A DNA stretch of 64,000 bases from Streptoalloteichus hindustanus (GCF_900129375.1 NZ_FQVN01000001.1:310001-374000), one strand, 5' to 3'. Numbered from the stretch's first letter, positions 52,783-62,439 are shown. Program-made: numbers and translations. The notes: generated by a model not told the origin, from the letters alone.

Positions 52783-53784
52783 ATGCGAGTTCTCGTACTG
52801 GGTGGAACGGTGTTCCTGTCGAAAGCGGTGGCGGCCGAGGCGGCGCGTCGGGGCCACGAGGTGGTGTGCGCCGCGCGCGGCGAGTCCGGGGCCGTGCCGG
52901 AGGGGACGCGGCTGGTGCGGGTGGACCGGAACGCGCCGGACGCCTACGCGCCGTTGGCCGGGGAGCGGTTCGACGCCGTGGTCGACGTGGCGGTGATGTC
53001 CTACCGGTGGGTGTCGGAGGCGTTGGACGCGCTCGCGGACCGGGCCGGCCACTGGACCTTCGTGTCGTCGGTCAGCGCCTACTCCGACACGTCCCGGCCG
53101 GGGCTGTCCGTCGACGCGGCGCTGCACGAGCCGTACACCGAGGAGGTGCCGGAGTCCCGACCGGAGCTGGCTCCCGAGCTCTACGGGCGGATCAAGGTGG
53201 CCGGGGAGAACGCGGTCCGCGACCGGGTCGGGGACCGCGCGTTCGTCGTGCGCCCCGGACTGATCACCGGCCCGGGGGACAGCTACGACCGGTTCGGCTA
53301 CTGGCCGGCACGGATGTCGCGCGGCGGCCGGGTCGTCGTCCCCGACGCGCCCACCCAGCCCACGCAGTACGTCGACGTCCGGGACCTGGCGGACTGGATC
53401 GTGGACGCGGCCGAGGGCCGGCTCGTGGGCACGTTCGACGGGGTCGGACCGGCCCAGCCCCTCGGCGAGTTCCTGCGGGAGGTCGCCGACCTCGTCGCGC
53501 CCGACGACGTGGAGCTGGTCCCGGTGTCGCCGGAGGCCCTGACGGCCGCCGGCGTCGGGCCGTGGTCGGGCCCGAAGTCACTGCCGCTGTGGCTGCCGCC
53601 CGCGTTGCACGGGCTGACCGCCCACGACGCGACCCCCTCGCTCGCGGCCGGCCTGCGGCCCCGCCCGCTGGCCGACGCGGTGGCCGCCGCCCTGGCGCAC
53701 GAGCGGGCGTTGGGGCTGGACCGGCCGCGGACGGCCGGTCTGACGGTGGCAGAAGAAAACGAATTGCTTTCGGCTCTTGACTGA
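52783..53784 (+). CDS. NAD-dependent epimerase/dehydratase family protein
   Basis: A 333-residue extended short-chain dehydrogenase. The Rossmann motif is [20 protein letters not shown] (GGTVFLS, the isoflavone-reductase/epimerase form), the Ser region is [11 protein letters not shown] and the catalytic pair is in [31 protein letters not shown] fits members that act as reductases of unknown substrates. The ATG at 52783 follows GGGAGG. It is read divergently from purS and is not obviously part of the purine pathway. Confidence 0.85.
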   Translation: MRVLVLGGTVFLSKAVAAEAARRGHEVVCAARGESGAVPEGTRLVRVDRNAPDAYAPLAGERFDAVVDVAVMSYRWVSEALDALADRAGHWTFVSSVSAYSDTSRPGLSVDAALHEPYTEEVPESRPELAPELYGRIKVAGENAVRDRVGDRAFVVRPGLITGPGDSYDRFGYWPARMSRGGRVVVPDAPTQPTQYVDVRDLADWIVDAAEGRLVGTFDGVGPAQPLGEFLREVADLVAPDDVELVPVSPEALTAAGVGPWSGPKSLPLWLPPALHGLTAHDATPSLAAGLRPRPLADAVAAALAHERALGLDRPRTAGLTVAEENELLSALD

Positions 53785-53939
53785 ACGTTGATCTTTGCCC
53801 CAAATGGATGACAGCGGTACGCCGCGGTAACGGTGGCCCGCCGTCCCGACGATCCTCCGATCGGACGCGCTGACCGGGGGTTCGTGGAGCTTCTGGGGGA
53901 CGTGCGGCCGCGAGGACGGCGAGCGACGAGCTCACCGAG

Positions 53940-53983
53940 GACGAGGCCCCGCCGGGAAGCCCCCCGACCGGTGGGGCCTCGTC
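53940..53983. terminator. Terminator after the epimerase
   Basis: GACGAGGCCCC (53940-53950) pairs perfectly with GGGGCCTCGTC (53973-53983) around a 22-nt loop, 155 bp after the epimerase stop. Confidence 0.65.
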
Positions 53984-54012
53984 ATGTCCGCCTGCCGCCC
54001 GGACGACGGACC

Positions 54013-54054
54013 ACCGACGACCAGCGACCGACGACCAGCGACCGACGAGCGACG
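54013..54054. repeat. 14-bp tandem repeat
   Basis: ACCGACGACCAGCG occurs twice exactly (54013-54026 and 54027-54040), followed by a third degenerate unit. It lies in the otherwise empty gap 53984-54216, where I see no gene. Confidence 0.7.
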
Positions 54055-54216
54055 ACGGGCAGGCCGATGACGGACGACCGGCGAGCCCCGTGCGACGGGG
54101 CGCGCCGGCCAACGCGGGTTCTCCCCGCTGGCGGACACGAGTCGGCCCGGTGGCCGACCGCCGGGCGTCGCCCTCGCTGACGCCCCTCGCGGTCGGACCA
54201 CCGGGCCGAGCCGGTG

Positions 54217-55431
54217 TCAGAGCAGCGAACGGATCTGCGCCGCGACCAGGTCGATCCGGACGCCCTGGTTCGGACAGCCGCCGAAGTGGTGCAGCCCGAT
54301 CACCTTGTGCGTCCTGCGCGACAGCACGGGCGAGCCGGACGAGCCGCCCTCGGTGTCACACATGTACGAGATGTCGGCCTGCTTCGAGCTGCCGTCCACC
54401 TTGACCGCCTTGACCTGGCAGTTCCCCGACGGCGACTTGTCGTCGGTGAGGGCGAGCTTCTTCAGCTGCCCGCGCGGGTGCTGCACGATGTACATCTCCT
54501 CGCCCACCGCGGGCACCCGGACGTCGAGCTCCAGGTTGCCGAACGACTTGATGGACGCGAACTTCTGCACGTCGAACAGGGTGAAGTCGAGCCCGGAGTT
54601 GGTCTTCAGGACCGAGTTCGCGAGCACCTTGGTCACCGGGCCGCTGCCGCTGCCACCGCAGGTCGGGCACTGGTAGTTGAACCAGACCTCGGTCTTCTTG
54701 GCGGTCGCGGTGTCGGCGAAGCAGTGGTTGTTGGTCAGCATCCGGTTCTTGTCGCCGACCCGCCAGCCGGTGCACAGCGAGCGCCCGTTCATCAGCAGCC
54801 GGGCGACCGGCGGGGTCTTGCTGAACTCCTTGGGGTTGCTGGACTTGTAGCAGACAGCGTCCTTGTAGTTGTTGTTGCCGCAGATGCTGAACACCTGGAA
54901 GGAGCGCCGGTTGGCCTCCTCCTCCTCGGTGTAGCCCCGCGTGATGCGGTCCACGGCGACGCGGCTGTCCCGGCTCGGGGCCGCGCCGTTCCCGGCCCGC
55001 ACGCTCACGACGGCGGTGTCACCGGTGACGGACAGCGCCCAGAAGCCGCTGTCGTCCTGGCTGCCGGGGGAGTCGTCGGGGCGGGCGTGTCGGGGCTCGG
55101 CCGAGTAGGTGTGGACCTCGGACCGGTCGGGGCTGGCCACCGTGACCTGGTCCCCGGGACGCAGGTTCAGGTCGGACAGGTGGACCTTCACGTACCAGGC
55201 GCCGGGACGCCGGATGGTCGTGCTGGCGGCGTCGCCGCCCACCGCGACCGACACGGCCTCCTCGGTGCCGACCTCCTCGGCCGCCTGGTCGCGCCCCTGG
55301 GCGGGGGCGGCCACGGCCGGGGCGGTCTCGGCCGCGCCCAGCCCGGTGGCGGGCAGGGCCACCGCCGAGGCGGCGAGAACCGGCGTGGCGCCGAGCAGGG
55401 CGGTGACGATCAGCCGTAACGATGTCCGCAC
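54217..55431 (-). CDS. Secreted trypsin-like serine protease
   Basis: A 404-residue precursor with a signal peptide (RTSLRLIVTALLGATPVLAA), a beta-rich pro-region (about 45-150) and a chymotrypsin-fold domain. The triad is visible: His in MLTNNHCFAD, Asp in GLDFTLFDV and Ser in TEGGSSGSPVLSR. Several Cys residues could form disulfides. The layout resembles bacterial lysyl-endopeptidase-like S1 proteases. GTG 55431 follows GAGAGG by 7 nt; a longer frame from 55503 adds no credible signal. It is monocistronic. Confidence 0.9.
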   Translation of the reverse strand: MRTSLRLIVTALLGATPVLAASAVALPATGLGAAETAPAVAAPAQGRDQAAEEVGTEEAVSVAVGGDAASTTIRRPGAWYVKVHLSDLNLRPGDQVTVASPDRSEVHTYSAEPRHARPDDSPGSQDDSGFWALSVTGDTAVVSVRAGNGAAPSRDSRVAVDRITRGYTEEEEANRRSFQVFSICGNNNYKDAVCYKSSNPKEFSKTPPVARLLMNGRSLCTGWRVGDKNRMLTNNHCFADTATAKKTEVWFNYQCPTCGGSGSGPVTKVLANSVLKTNSGLDFTLFDVQKFASIKSFGNLELDVRVPAVGEEMYIVQHPRGQLKKLALTDDKSPSGNCQVKAVKVDGSSKQADISYMCDTEGGSSGSPVLSRRTHKVIGLHHFGGCPNQGVRIDLVAAQIRSLL

Positions 55432-55616
55432 GAGATCACCTCTCCGTGTGAGCAGGGGGTACACACAGGGCGAATCTTGCTGGCGGAGCGTGACTGCCGT
55501 CACCCGCCAATCGTTGGGACTTGCTGCCCCGACTGGGTGGCGTACAACTCGGTGCGACCGCCGCTTCCGGATGCCAGGATCAGTCGGATGGGACGGGGAA
55601 CCCCGGGGAGGTCGGG

Positions 55617-56252
55617 ATGCGGATCGTCCACTTCGGACACGCCTGCGTGCTGCTGGAGATCGGCGACACGCGCCTGCTGATCGATCCCGGCACGCTGTCC
55701 AGCGGTTTCGAGGCGCTGCGCGGGCTGGACGCGATCCTGTTCACGCACGCGCACGCGGACCACCTCGACCTGGGCCGTCTGCCCGCGCTGGTGGACGCCA
55801 GTCCCGACGCGGTGATCGTCGCCGATCCCGGATCGGCCGAACAGATCAGCGACCATGGGCTGAACTGCCGTACGGCACGGCCGGGTGACGTCCTCTCATC
55901 GGGCGATGTCCGGATCGACGTGGTTGGCGGAGAGCACGCGGTCATCCATCCGGACCTGCCCGGAATCCCTAACGTGGGTTACCTCGTTGGTCACGGTGCG
56001 TTCCTGCACCCGGGCGACTCGTTCGTCCGCCCGGAGCGACCGGTCGACGTGCTCGCGCTGCCCACGGGCGCGCCGTGGCTCAAGGCCGCCGAGGCGGTCG
56101 ACTACCTCCGGGCCGTGCGGCCCCGGGTGGCGGTGCCCGTCCACGAGGCCGTGCTGGCCTCGCCGCAGCTCCACTACACGCTGTTCGAGCGGCTCGCGCC
56201 GGAGGGCACCGAGGTGCGGGTGCTCCGCCACGGCGAGCCGGCCGAGGTGTGA
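55617..56252 (+). CDS. Metallo-beta-lactamase-fold hydrolase (UlaG-like)
   Basis: A 211-residue MBL-fold protein. The metal-binding motif is FTHAHADHLDLGR, and further ligands are probably the His in VGGEHAVIHPD and the Asp in LHPGDSFV. The N-terminus RIVHFGHACVLLEIGDTRLL is typical of the UlaG/L-ascorbate-6-phosphate lactonase branch, but the substrate is unknown. The ATG at 55617 follows GGGGAGG. It is convergent with the DUF2334 gene. Confidence 0.85.
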   Translation: MRIVHFGHACVLLEIGDTRLLIDPGTLSSGFEALRGLDAILFTHAHADHLDLGRLPALVDASPDAVIVADPGSAEQISDHGLNCRTARPGDVLSSGDVRIDVVGGEHAVIHPDLPGIPNVGYLVGHGAFLHPGDSFVRPERPVDVLALPTGAPWLKAAEAVDYLRAVRPRVAVPVHEAVLASPQLHYTLFERLAPEGTEVRVLRHGEPAEV

Positions 56253-56325
56253 GGGCGAGGGGACGCCGCGTCCGGCGGCAGCCGGCGACGACCGGCAGTC
56301 GGCGGTCGGCAGTCGGCGGCGACGC

Positions 56326-57105
56326 TCAGCGCCGTCGACCCGCCCCGGAAGGCGCCTCGGGAAGCGGGCGAGCGGGGCTGACGAACTCCGCGTACGTCGT
56401 GGGCTCGGCGCCGTGGTGCAGGGCGATGTCCACCGCGTCCAGCACGGCCTGACGCGGACCCGGCCGCGCCAGGTCGGCGGCGTCGACCCCGAGCCGCACC
56501 AACCCGCCCCGCCGGGCGGCGCGCGCCACCCCCAGCACCAGGGCCCAACACCACCAGGGCTCGGCCACGTCGCCACGGCCGACGCCGTGCACCCGCGCGC
56601 GGTGCACGGCACCCGAGCGCAGGTCGTGCACGGCGGTCGCCTCCGCGCAGACCGCGAACCCGTGCCGGCGCAACGCCGCGCGCGTGCCGGGCGAGGCGAG
56701 CCAACGGGGCGGGGCGAAGCAGTCCGTGCTCAGCTCCAGGCGCTCCAACGCGGCCCGGGCCGCGAGCAGGCGCAGGCCGGCCTCGTGCGTGGGCAGGGCC
56801 GCGAACTCGCCCCGACGCCAGAGCCGCGCCCCCGGAACCCACCCGCCGTCCGAGCGGTCGGGATGCGCGAACCCGTGCAGCACCAGGGCGTCGCCCACGG
56901 ACTGGCGCAGGCGCACCCAGCGCAGCGCCGGCGACCCGGGATCGGTCCGGTCGCCGTGCGCGGGCCGGGGCGTCAGCAGCAACGAGAGCGGCACCGCGCG
57001 CCGGTCGAGGTCGGCGGCCAGCTCCGCGCAGCGCCGCACCGTCCGGCCGGCGATGCCGGACAGCGAGACCACGAGCCTGGTGGGCACATACCCATGACGC
57101 CGCAC
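56326..57105 (-). CDS. DUF2334 polysaccharide-deacetylase-like protein
   Basis: A 259-residue protein of the DUF2334 family, which shares the NodB/polysaccharide deacetylase barrel. It has VVSLSGIAGRT near the start, LVLHGFAHPDRS with the metal His and an internal FAPPRWLASPGTRAAL. GTG 57105 is used here; GTG 57087 is an equal alternative. It lies 105 bp after purC on the same strand, so it may be co-transcribed with it. Substrate and localisation are unknown. Confidence 0.8.
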   Translation of the reverse strand: MRRHGYVPTRLVVSLSGIAGRTVRRCAELAADLDRRAVPLSLLLTPRPAHGDRTDPGSPALRWVRLRQSVGDALVLHGFAHPDRSDGGWVPGARLWRRGEFAALPTHEAGLRLLAARAALERLELSTDCFAPPRWLASPGTRAALRRHGFAVCAEATAVHDLRSGAVHRARVHGVGRGDVAEPWWCWALVLGVARAARRGGLVRLGVDAADLARPGPRQAVLDAVDIALHHGAEPTTYAEFVSPARPLPEAPSGAGRRR

Positions 57106-57210
57106 GGCGGTGACGGTGGCCTGGCCACCGGGTGACCAGGCGATACCGATCCGGCGAACTCCGGTCGGAACCGGCGGCCGCCCCAGCCCCCGGCTCCTCG
57201 GCCCCGGCCG

Positions 57211-58104
57211 TCAGCCCCTCGGCGCCGGCCAGTCCGCCAACGAGCGACCGGAGATCATCTCGTACGCCTCGACGTAACGCGCCCGGGTGGCGGCCACGAC
57301 CTCGTCCGGCAGCGCCGGCGGCGGCGCGTCGGACGCCCGGTCCCAGCCCGAGGCGGGCGAGGTCAGCCAGTCCCGCACGAACTGCTTGTCGAACGAGGGC
57401 TGCACCCGGCCCGGCTGGTAGCCCTCGGCCGGCCAGAACCGCGACGAGTCCGGCGTGAGCACCTCGTCGGCGAGCACCAGACCGCCCTCGGGCGCGACGC
57501 CGAACTCGAACTTGGTGTCGGCCAGCAGCACCCCGCGCCCCGCGGCGTGCTCCGCCGCCCGCGCGTAGATCCCCAGGGTGAGCGCCCGCAGCCGCTCCGC
57601 CCGCTCCCGGCCGACGGACGCGACCACCGCGTCGAAGCTGACGTTCTCGTCGTGCGCGCCGATCTCCGCCTTCGTCGCCGGGGTGAAGATCGGCTCCGGC
57701 AGGCGGTCGGACTCCGCCAGCCCCGGCGGCAGCTCGATGCCGCACACCGCGCCGGTCCGCCGGTAGTCGGCCAGACCGGAGCCGGTGAGGTAGCCGCGGG
57801 CCACGCACTCCACCGGCAGCATCTCCAGCCGGCGCACGAGCAGCGCCCGGCCACGCACCTCGTCCGGGATGCGCTCGTCGTCCCACGCCACCAGGTGGTT
57901 GGGCACCACGTCGGCCAGCAACTCGAACCAGAACACGCTCATCGCCGTGAGCACCCGGCCCTTGTCCGGGATGGGCGTGGGCAGCACGTGGTCGTAGGCC
58001 GAGATCCGGTCCGAGGCGACCAACAACAGGTGCTGGTCGTCCACGGCGTGAAGCTGGCGGACCTTGCCGGCGGCGATCTGCGGGTAGTCGGCGAGCGAAG
58101 CCAC
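57211..58104 (-). CDS. purC: Phosphoribosylaminoimidazole-succinocarboxamide synthase PurC
   Basis: PurC joins CAIR and aspartate to SAICAR with ATP. The 297-residue protein has [39 protein letters not shown], the SAICAR synthetase motif LADTKFEFG and [16 protein letters not shown] 58104 stands 6 nt after a TAGGGT -10 box (58116-58111), so the gene is probably leaderless. It leads a transcript that may include the DUF2334 gene. Confidence 0.97.
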   Translation of the reverse strand: MASLADYPQIAAGKVRQLHAVDDQHLLLVASDRISAYDHVLPTPIPDKGRVLTAMSVFWFELLADVVPNHLVAWDDERIPDEVRGRALLVRRLEMLPVECVARGYLTGSGLADYRRTGAVCGIELPPGLAESDRLPEPIFTPATKAEIGAHDENVSFDAVVASVGRERAERLRALTLGIYARAAEHAAGRGVLLADTKFEFGVAPEGGLVLADEVLTPDSSRFWPAEGYQPGRVQPSFDKQFVRDWLTSPASGWDRASDAPPPALPDEVVAATRARYVEAYEMISGRSLADWPAPRG

Positions 58105-58110
58105 GCGGCA

Positions 58111-58116
58111 ACCCTA
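58111..58116 (-). promoter_or_regulatory. Leaderless -10 element of purC
   Basis: TAGGGT on the minus strand lies 6 nt before GTG 58104, with no Shine-Dalgarno between. Confidence 0.65.
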
Positions 58117-58273
58117 AGCCGCCCCGCCCCACCAGCGTGAACGGCCCCTTCTCGAAACACTGCCCCAGTTGTCCGCGCCATCTCCCGGCCCGGGCCCCGA
58201 GCGCCCGCCGACGAGCCCTCGACGGCACTTCCCCCGAACATCACCCGGGCGGGCGAAGCGACCCCGCGCTTTT

Positions 58274-58340
58274 CTGTCAGACCCCCGTGAGACGTTGGAA
58301 ATGGGGGGATCCCCTCTACATAACTCTGTAGTGGGGTGAC
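58274..58340 (+). repeat. Structured intergenic repeat S, copy C
   Basis: On the plus strand it reads CTGTCAGACCCCCGTGAGAC, then TTGGAAATGGGGGG, a GGGGATCCCC palindrome and CTCTGTAGTGGGG. The core is identical to copy B, and the first ten bases (CTGTCAGACC) equal those of copy A. It lies in the 306-bp gap between the PPE-like gene and purC, where nothing else is seen. Confidence 0.7.
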
Positions 58341-58410
58341 TGTTCGCGAGAACCGCGGAGGGGGCGCCCGACACCGGGCGCCCCCTCCGACGCGAAGCCC
58401 TCAGAAGCCC

Positions 58411-59841
58411 TCAGGGACGGGTGTCGAGATCGCCGATGACCGACGGCGCGACGTGCTCGCCGCTGCCCCAGATGTCGTCAGTCTCCTGGAGGTAGTTGGA
58501 GCGCCGCTCCTTGTCCTCCTCCCGCTGCCCGCCGGCCGCTCCCGCCATCGGAGCCGCGCCGCCCGCGATCCCCGCGGCCGGTCCCCGACCACCCGCCGGG
58601 CCGGCCGCTCCGACTGGCCCGACCGGTGCCCCACCCGCGACCGGTCCCGCGGCGGACAGCGCGCCGGGACCCACCGGACCGCGAGGAGCCGGACCCGCGC
58701 CAGCGGCCCCCGCCGCACCACCGCTCCCGATGCCCGGGCCGACTCCTCCACCGCCGCGCGGTCCGCCACCGGGGCCTCCGGAACCACCGGGGCCGCCGGC
58801 GCCCTGAGCACGCGGATCGGGCGTGGCGGCGGGCCCGCCAGCAGACGGGCGACCCGTCGGCGGGCCGGACGGAGTGCGCGGCGCGCTGGTGGACGGGCTC
58901 GGCCCTCCCTGGTTGTGACCGGGGTTCAGGACACTGGTGATGCGCCCGCTGGACGGCGGGAGGGGCGACTTCGGGGTGTTGCTCTGCGGCGTGATCGTCG
59001 GAGCCTTGGGCTGGTTCGTCGTTCCGGTACGACCCCCGCCGGGGTTCGGGCCGCTGGACGGGACCGCGGGCGAGGGCGGCGGAGGAATCGGGCGTCCACC
59101 GGACGACTGGGGATTCCCGGAGCCGGGCCCGAGCGGGCCGCTGCCGGCCCCCGCCGGGCCGGCGGCCGCGGTGCTCGTCGACGCGCTGGTGGGGCTGATC
59201 GGGTTGTACTCGACCCCGCCCCGCATGCCCGCGACCATCGACTGGGCCGACGCGATGCCCGTCGTGCTGACCCGGCCGCCACCACCGGTCGCACCGACGT
59301 CGGTGGCCACGATCGGCGCGGGCACGAACGCTGGAAGGCCGGCCATGGTCGTCGTGACGTTGCTGTCATACGCCTTGGCCAGGTCGCGGGCCCGCTCCTC
59401 GGCCTGCCGCGCCGACTCCTCCTGCTTCTCCTTGTCGGTCTTCATGCCGAACAGGTGCGACAGGCCGCGCTCCAGCGCGTTGTCCGTCGCGGTGACGTGC
59501 ACGGGAGCCGGCATCTTGGCCTTGATGTCGTCGTAGGACCTGGCCAGCTCGGCCGCCCCGTCACCCACCTTGGCCGAGACGTCCTTGGCGTCCCGCGCGA
59601 ACTGGGCCAGCGGGGAGACGCCGTTCTTCATCGCCTCGGCGGCGCCGCCCTCCCACACCGCGTCGGTCTCCCGCAACGCGCCGTCGATCAGGTCGCTCAC
59701 CTTGTCGAACTGCGTGCCGATCCCCTGCTGCCAGGTCCGCACGGAGTTCGCCACCGACTCGCTGGACCCACCGGTGAACCAGCCGTGCAACGTCGGATGG
59801 CTGATCGCGTCCCAGTTCGTCCCGGACGTCATCCCACTCAT
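58411..59841 (-). CDS. PPE-like type VII secretion substrate
   Basis: A 476-residue protein with an N-terminal helical PPE/WXG-type domain (about 1-170) and a long low-complexity Pro/Gly/Ser region. The WXG-like turn is DAVWEGGAAEAM and the opening is NWDAISHPTLHGWFTGG. The C-terminal tail ETDDIWGSGEHVAPSVIG resembles tails of other actinomycete PPE-like proteins. ATG 59841 follows GAGGGGG by 8 nt. It clusters with DUF3558 lipoproteins and EspG, but no Ecc secretion genes are in the window. It may be exported as a pair with the adjacent helical protein. Confidence 0.82.
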   Translation of the reverse strand: MSGMTSGTNWDAISHPTLHGWFTGGSSESVANSVRTWQQGIGTQFDKVSDLIDGALRETDAVWEGGAAEAMKNGVSPLAQFARDAKDVSAKVGDGAAELARSYDDIKAKMPAPVHVTATDNALERGLSHLFGMKTDKEKQEESARQAEERARDLAKAYDSNVTTTMAGLPAFVPAPIVATDVGATGGGGRVSTTGIASAQSMVAGMRGGVEYNPISPTSASTSTAAAGPAGAGSGPLGPGSGNPQSSGGRPIPPPPSPAVPSSGPNPGGGRTGTTNQPKAPTITPQSNTPKSPLPPSSGRITSVLNPGHNQGGPSPSTSAPRTPSGPPTGRPSAGGPAATPDPRAQGAGGPGGSGGPGGGPRGGGGVGPGIGSGGAAGAAGAGPAPRGPVGPGALSAAGPVAGGAPVGPVGAAGPAGGRGPAAGIAGGAAPMAGAAGGQREEDKERRSNYLQETDDIWGSGEHVAPSVIGDLDTRP

Positions 59842-59854
59842 CGCCGCAACCCCC

Positions 59855-60493
59855 TCATCCCCCCGCCGGCAGATTCCCCAACACCTCGGCCACGACCGTC
59901 TCACCATAACCACAGGGATTTCCCTGGGCTCTGCTCCTGGAGCTGACAGAACCAACGTGAACAACCAGCACCTGGTCGTCCGCCACTCCTGCCATGACAC
60001 TACAGATGGTGCTCGCGAAATCCGTCCACACGACTGGAAAGCCGGACGCCTCACTGCTCTTGAAGTTGTCGTACGCCTTCTGCCTCGCGTAGTACTCGCT
60101 GAGTCCCTTTCCTTTCGTGTCAGGGCTCAACGTCACCCTGATGTCACCCGACCAGGTGCACTTGTCTTCGCCCCACCCCGACTTTCCGGGCCTGCTCGCC
60201 GTCGGCAGTCCCAATGCTCGGAGCTGGCTCTCCGTCAGCAACGCGCACGGATCAGCGCCCCGGAGCTTCTTGGGATTGCTCACCCTTGGAGTGGAACCGC
60301 CCTGTCGCGCTGATGTCGGGTCAGCGCCGGTCGACGCGGCACTCACCGGATTCGGCGCACCGCCAGTCACGCTCGTGCAGCCAGCCAGCATCGCCCCGGC
60401 AACGAGCAGCAGTCCGGTTACCCGAAACCGAACTGCTCCCGGGGAAACCCGGATCAACTTCGCCGAGCTGGCACGCCCACTCACCGCACACAC
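59855..60493 (-). CDS. DUF3558 lipoprotein, paralogue 1
   Basis: A 212-residue precursor with lipobox LAGC after a signal peptide, hence membrane-anchored outside. The DUF3558 domain has DPCALLTESQLRALGL, CTWSGDIRVTLSPD and a C-terminal LGNLPAGG tail. GTG 60493 starts 4 bp after the stop of the second DUF3558 gene; GTG 60484 is another option. The two proteins share gene order, motifs and tail, so they are a tandem duplication. Function is unknown; members often accompany type VII substrates. Confidence 0.85.
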   Translation of the reverse strand: MCAVSGRASSAKLIRVSPGAVRFRVTGLLLVAGAMLAGCTSVTGGAPNPVSAASTGADPTSARQGGSTPRVSNPKKLRGADPCALLTESQLRALGLPTASRPGKSGWGEDKCTWSGDIRVTLSPDTKGKGLSEYYARQKAYDNFKSSEASGFPVVWTDFASTICSVMAGVADDQVLVVHVGSVSSRSRAQGNPCGYGETVVAEVLGNLPAGG

Positions 60494-60497
60494 CCGC

Positions 60498-61094
60498 TCA
60501 TCCGCCGGCAGGCAGGTTCTTCAACACCTCTGCCGCGATCCGCTCCCCGAACGCACAGGTGTCCTTGTGCTCCACCTTCCGGCTCACGTTGTTCGCGTAC
60601 TGGACCAACAGGAGCTGGTCCTCCGCCACCCCGACGTTCACGTTGCAGCGAATCTCACCGAAGTCGGCCCGAACAGCCGGGTAGCCGGCAACGGTGCTCG
60701 CCTCGAAATTGTTGTAGCTGCTCTTCCTCAGGTACACCTCGGTCAACCCGCGACGCTTCGTGTCCGGCGCGACGGTCACCCTGATCGCGTCGGACCAGGT
60801 GCACAACGTCTCTCCCCACGGCGCCTGGTCCGGTTTGCCCGACTGCGCCGCACCCAACTCACGGAGCTGGTTCGGCGTCAGAAGTTGACACGGATCCATC
60901 CCACGCAGGTTCTTGGGATTCGAAACACGGGGCGCACCACCACTCGCCGAGGGGGAAACACCAGTAGACGAGGTGGATCCTTGCCCGCTTCCGGTTTTCG
61001 TGGTCGGCGTCCCGCCAATCACGGAACCGCATCCTGCCAACGCGGTGGATCCGACGAACAACAGCGCGATGACACGAAGACGGAGAAACCGCAT
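60498..61094 (-). CDS. DUF3558 lipoprotein, paralogue 2
   Basis: A 198-residue lipoprotein precursor (lipobox LAGC) similar to its downstream neighbour. It has DPCQLLTPNQLRELGA, CTWSDAIRVTVAPDTKRRGL and the ending LKNLPAGG. A Ser/Thr/Gly-rich linker (about 25-50) follows the anchor Cys. The ATG at 61094 comes one base after the stop of the upstream helical-protein gene, so the genes are co-translated. Confidence 0.86.
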   Translation of the reverse strand: MRFLRLRVIALLFVGSTALAGCGSVIGGTPTTKTGSGQGSTSSTGVSPSASGGAPRVSNPKNLRGMDPCQLLTPNQLRELGAAQSGKPDQAPWGETLCTWSDAIRVTVAPDTKRRGLTEVYLRKSSYNNFEASTVAGYPAVRADFGEIRCNVNVGVAEDQLLLVQYANNVSRKVEHKDTCAFGERIAAEVLKNLPAGG

Positions 61095-61095
61095 A

Positions 61096-61536
61096 CTAGG
61101 ACCTCGTCGGCAGGTGGTCGTTTTCCTGGTACAGCCCCAGCGACCGGTCTATCTGGTCGATCACAGACTGCAGCGCCTTGATCGTGCTGTCGATCGCCAT
61201 GGTCAGCGAGCCCTGGTCCGCCGTGGCCTTCTCCGCCAGCTTCTGCACCGCTTGCCCACTCGCCGGGTCCTCTCCCGGCGCCCGGGTCTGCCGGAGGAGG
61301 TAGGCGATGCTCATCGCCCTGTTCATCTCGTCGATCGCCTCTTGGAACTTGGCCTTGAGGCGTGGGGCGTCCTCGGTGCGTACGCTGAACCTGGCGACCG
61401 GTGCGCCGACGGGCGCGCCCGAGGCGCCAGCCGTCTGGGTGGCCGCGTGGACCCCCTCGACCGCGCCGGCGGCAGCGGCCCCGAACCCCGCGGGCACGGG
61501 CGCGACCAGGTTCAGCCAGCCCCCGTCTGTCGACAT
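61096..61536 (-). CDS. Small helical type VII-associated protein
   Basis: A 146-residue protein with an Ala/Gly-rich N-terminus (1-45) and two long amphipathic helices (about 50-85 and 95-135). It resembles ESX partner proteins in shape although no clear WXG motif is present. Visible segments are FQEAIDEMNRAMSIAYLLR and IDSTIKALQSVIDQIDRSL. It starts the run of four genes ending in the PPE-like gene, with one base between it and DUF3558. I do not recognise a named family; the type VII link is from context. Confidence 0.72.
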   Translation of the reverse strand: MSTDGGWLNLVAPVPAGFGAAAAGAVEGVHAATQTAGASGAPVGAPVARFSVRTEDAPRLKAKFQEAIDEMNRAMSIAYLLRQTRAPGEDPASGQAVQKLAEKATADQGSLTMAIDSTIKALQSVIDQIDRSLGLYQENDHLPTRS

Positions 61537-61621
61537 GGCTCCTCCCCCGATTGGTTGCGGTGCCCGACCCAGTGTGCCGGGCGATCACCGCGCGTGGCGT
61601 CGAGTTGGCGGAAGACGCTGG

Positions 61622-62374
61622 TCATACCGACCGCACCAGCTCGTGGAGCAGGTCGACGAGCCGGTGGTGGTCGACCGGGGCGACGGTCAGCCAGCCAGAG
61701 CGCTCGTAGAACGCGTACCGGCCGCGGGCCGTGTCGGTGACCGTGACGACCCACGGGGCGCGCGTCCTGGCGCCCCAGCGGTCCCAGGAGGCCGCACCGA
61801 ACTGCCCCGCCGCCACCCGGTCGCCGCCGACCATGTCCACCAGCAGGCGGGCGTCGCCCGGTCGCACGCCCGCGTCCAGCAGCGCCGACTCGAAGGCGTA
61901 GTCGTCCCCGCCTTCGCGGTTCGCCTCCTCCACCGCGCCGCTGGGCACGTTCACCGCGGTTCCCGGACCGGGCGGCACGGCGGGCAGCAGACCGAGCACG
62001 GCCTCCACGAACGCCGTGTCCCGGACGAGGTCCAGGTGGACCACCCCGTCGAAGAGCACGGCGAGGATCCCGGTCTCGGCCCGCACCGCCGACAGCGCCC
62101 TGAGCTCGTGCCCCGGCCCCGCCGACCACCGCAGGTCGACGGCGACCGAGGGCTGCGCGACCACGCGCAGCGCGAGATCGAGATCCGGGTGCACGGAGCC
62201 GTCCGAGGCGGCGAGCTGACGCCCGCACAACGCGTCCCACGCCCGGTCGTCGAGCTGGCCGGCCTCGTCGAGTGTGCCGCCCTGCTCCGCCAGCGCCAGG
62301 ACGAGCGGTCTCGCGCCCAGCCCCAGACGACGCCACAGCACGTTGAACTCGGCCCGGTCCAGCGCAATCGGCAC
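61622..62374 (-). CDS. EspG-family ESX secretion-associated chaperone
   Basis: EspG proteins bind PE-PPE heterodimers in the cytosol and keep them soluble for type VII export. The 250-residue protein has the family opening IALDRAEFNVLWRRLGLG, a central VAVDLRWSAGPGHELRAL strand region and the ending RYAFYERSGWLTVAPVDH. GTG 62374 follows GGAGGGG by 9 nt. It is the promoter-proximal gene of the substrate cluster, 85 bp before the helical protein, and probably serves the PPE-like protein. Confidence 0.85.
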   Translation of the reverse strand: MPIALDRAEFNVLWRRLGLGARPLVLALAEQGGTLDEAGQLDDRAWDALCGRQLAASDGSVHPDLDLALRVVAQPSVAVDLRWSAGPGHELRALSAVRAETGILAVLFDGVVHLDLVRDTAFVEAVLGLLPAVPPGPGTAVNVPSGAVEEANREGGDDYAFESALLDAGVRPGDARLLVDMVGGDRVAAGQFGAASWDRWGARTRAPWVVTVTDTARGRYAFYERSGWLTVAPVDHHRLVDLLHELVRSV

Positions 62375-62439
62375 GACGTTGGCCCCCTCCGGCGTCCGCT
62401 GGTCGTCCCCATCCTGCCGCGCGGCGTGTGGGATCGGGA

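Noticed and set aside
56276-56330. Short GGCAGTCGGCGG-type repeats after the MBL gene
   Set aside because: Only a few imperfect units in a short convergent gap; no feature can be supported.
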